A DNA stretch of 52,046 bases from DATGIQ01 sp035295665 (GTDB lineage Bacteria > Planctomycetota > Planctomycetia > Gemmatales > Gemmataceae), in contig DATGIQ010000016.1 in assembly GCA_035295665.1 (NCBI GenBank), forward strand, positions 1 to 52,046. The letters are read 5' to 3'. A program made the position numbers and the translations under genes. The notes under the pieces are model-generated. The model had not been told where the DNA came from and did no database searches. It was given only the letters and a program-made list of their open reading frames with translations. This document shows positions 50,420 through 52,046 of this stretch, piece by piece. Within the stretch, counting starts at the first letter, position 1; every line of letters begins with the position of its first letter.

Positions 50420-52046
50420 CTACGCCAGGCGTGTCAGCACCACGCTGTTGCCGTGGGTGCCTCCACGGTAGGTGATCTGAAACTGGTAGCCGCTTTGAGC
50501 AAAGACGGTTCCTTCCTCCAGTCCGCCGAATGTGCCACGGATTGGGGCAGACCCCGTATTGGTCAAGATCTCGAAACTACTTCCTACCGGCGGTGCGAAG
50601 CCGAGGGCGAGGCTCAACGTGCTGCCGCCCAGATCCACCGGACCACCTGCCTGAAGCTGGGCGTAGCCGGTGCCCGCCTCGCTGCCGCTGAGCAGAGTTC
50701 GGAAGGTCGTCGCGGGGTTCAACGTGACCGTGCTGCGGACACGGAGAATCCCCGCGTGGTTGTCCCCGGGTGCTACGGTGCCTTCCACGCCCGTGATCGC
50801 ATCGACCGCACCCACCCCGCTGAGCGATCCGCCCAGCAGCCGAACTCCGCCGGTGATGTTCATGGGCCCGGTGGAGCTGATGAGCATGCCGTTGAGAATC
50901 GCCAGGCCGCTGCTGAACGTCTGCGGAGCCGTGCCGGCCCGGTAGGTGCCGCCCAGGATGGCCGCCGCTCCGGTCCCACTCACGGCGTGGTCGTTGGCAT
51001 CGAAGGTGCCCACTCCATTATTGAAGCTGCCCAGGACGGTCAGATCGCTGGCCAAGCGCAGGGTGCCACGGGCCGTGTGATTGACATTACCGAACCGGCT
51101 GCCACTGCCGGCTTGCAGCGTTTGCGTGCCGGCGCCGGCGAAATAGACCGCATTGGTCCCCGCGGTGACGCTCATGCCGCCGTTCACGATCACCGAATCG
51201 GTAAACGAGATCGCACTGCCGGCGGTGCTCAGATTCCCGGCCACGGTGGTGATGCCATTGGGATTGGCGTAGAACTGCGAGCCGGTGGTGGTCACAGCTC
51301 CCAGCTGCACATCGCTGCCGGGACTCGGGCCGCGGTTGACCACGGAGACCGAGCCGGCGGCCACGGTCTGCATGGTAATGGCGCCGCTATCGGGATGGTT
51401 CAGACCTGCGCCATCACGCAGCTCCACCGTGAGCGCCCCTGAGCCGGTGTCGAGGCTGGTGCCCGGAGCCATGGTGATGGCCGCCTGGCCGGGATCGCGC
51501 TCCGCATCCACCACGCCATTGGCCTGTTGATCGTTGGCAATCAGCGTCAGGTCGCCGTTATCGGTGGTGATGGACGCGTTGAGCACAAGGCTGCGGCCAG
51601 CTTGCAACGTCAAGGCGCCACCGTGACCACTGCCGCTGACGGTGATCGGCGAGTTGACGGTGATGTCGTTGCTCGCCTGGAGGACCATGGCGGTGCCGGT
51701 GTTCAGCGTGCGGGTGAGGAACGCCGATGTCACGGTAAAGGACTGGCTTGCAGTAATCCCGTACGTGGGCTGCGCGGGATCCGCGAAGCCGGCCGTGATT
51801 CGGCCTGGAGTTGGAGGAGCCACGAAAAACGTGTGCTCGATCGAATTCTCTATGAGAGTGTGTGGGATACTGCCTGGCCCTGCGAAGATGAGGTGACCTG
51901 GCAGACTGTTTTGTGGCGTAAGGTTGGCACGACCATCCCAGGTTTGGCCCGAGGTTCCACTTACCCATGTTACTTCCTGGAGCTTGCCCGTCTCAATCAG
52001 GTAGTTACCGTTGCTCAAAACGGTAATGCTAGGCGACGTCAGATAA
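50420..52046 (-). CDS. Beta-solenoid/autotransporter-type surface protein, 5' end outside window
   Basis: The frame is open to the window edge, so only the C-terminal 541 residues are seen. The sequence is rich in Gly, Ser, Thr and Val with repeats such as SGSGHGGALTLQAGRSLVLNASITTDNGDLTLIAND and GSFNNGVGTFDANDHAVSGTG. This suggests a filamentous-hemagglutinin-like or autotransporter-associated beta-strand repeat solenoid. It has almost no charged helices. The C-terminus GTFGGLEEGTVFAQSGYQFQITYRGGTHGNSVVLTRLA is a common terminal module of planctomycete surface proteins and may be a sorting or anchoring signal. It converges with the GH38 gene 13 bases away. Adhesion or wall function is a family-level inference. 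Confidence 0.8.
   Translation of the reverse strand, partial: YLTSPSITVLSNGNYLIETGKLQEVTWVSGTSGQTWDGRANLTPQNSLPGHLIFAGPGSIPHTLIENSIEHTFFVAPPTPGRITAGFADPAQPTYGITASQSFTVTSAFLTRTLNTGTAMVLQASNDITVNSPITVSGSGHGGALTLQAGRSLVLNASITTDNGDLTLIANDQQANGVVDAERDPGQAAITMAPGTSLDTGSGALTVELRDGAGLNHPDSGAITMQTVAAGSVSVVNRGPSPGSDVQLGAVTTTGSQFYANPNGITTVAGNLSTAGSAISFTDSVIVNGGMSVTAGTNAVYFAGAGTQTLQAGSGSRFGNVNHTARGTLRLASDLTVLGSFNNGVGTFDANDHAVSGTGAAAILGGTYRAGTAPQTFSSGLAILNGMLISSTGPMNITGGVRLLGGSLSGVGAVDAITGVEGTVAPGDNHAGILRVRSTVTLNPATTFRTLLSGSEAGTGYAQLQAGGPVDLGGSTLSLALGFAPPVGSSFEILTNTGSAPIRGTFGGLEEGTVFAQSGYQFQITYRGGTHGNSVVLTRLA

Noticed and set aside
1..52046. CRISPR array, tRNA or rRNA genes
   Set aside because: No regularly spaced repeats, no cloverleaf-like sequence with a conserved T-loop and no rRNA signature were seen by eye; a covariance-model search would settle the tRNA question.

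Overview
The window looks like a piece of a Planctomycetota chromosome, most probably from the Gemmataceae or a near relative. The protein families point there: two DUF1559 pilin-like proteins with the N-terminal TLIELLVVIAII signature, DUF1501, DUF1552 and DUF1592 proteins, a long PVC-type CxxCH cytochrome, DUF1080, many Tat- or Sec-exported Gfo/Idh and isomerase-like enzymes, and a giant Ser/Thr kinase fused to a STAND ATPase and an FGE-like domain. Base composition is GC-rich throughout. No rRNA, tRNA, CRISPR array or intact mobile element was seen.

Layout. 1-5.5 kb is a mixed housekeeping area: the end of a ferritin-like gene, a 32-bp perfect palindrome, a YbjQ gene, a broken PIN-domain gene, a FadA-type thiolase, a sulfotransferase, a PurU-like formyl hydrolase and an unknown protein. 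5.6-10.2 kb is one gene for a 1526-residue kinase/STAND/FGE-like protein with an inverted repeat inserted in its coding sequence. 10.3-18.8 kb runs on the plus strand: a Cys-rich small protein, a B3/B4-domain protein, a lipoprotein plus DUF1559 pair, then a PVC cytochrome, an exported cysteine hydrolase and a polysaccharide deacetylase. 18.9-24.1 kb holds an Fsr-type MFS exporter, a NIPSNAP protein, two strong hairpins and two MacB/FtsX-like permeases without an ATPase. 24.1-28.0 kb (minus) is a glycan pair: a GH5-DUF1349-TolB fusion and a cellobiose-2-epimerase-like enzyme. 28.2-38.4 kb contains the DUF1592/DUF1552 pair, a YVTN-like propeller, and an electron-transfer set: a membrane protein with two H-x13-H pairs, a decaheme cytochrome, a DUF1501 protein and a PIG-L deacetylase.

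38.35-40.8 kb is a scar: a 5'-truncated, frameshifted NHL propeller, a short unassigned reading frame and the C-terminal end of a transposase. After it come a second DUF1559/lipoprotein pair and a plus-strand series (42.35-50.4 kb): DUF1080, Gfo/Idh/MocA oxidoreductase, tandem alpha/beta hydrolase, TIM-barrel isomerase and GH38 alpha-mannosidase. The window ends inside a minus-strand beta-solenoid surface protein.

The best candidate for a little-described system is the 42.35-50.4 kb set. Its DUF1080, Gfo/Idh and TIM-barrel members are the three enzyme classes of the oxidative 3-keto-glycoside route of glycan breakdown. Here all carry export signals and sit with an alpha-mannosidase and an esterase-like protein. 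Second is the diheme membrane protein/decaheme/DUF1501 set. Third is the kinase-STAND-FGE protein, whose FGE-like end lacks cysteines at the usual positions and may be a binding rather than a catalytic domain. Two intergenic spots (33668-33710 and 47724-47776) carry interleaved inverted repeats of unrelated sequence but the same topology.
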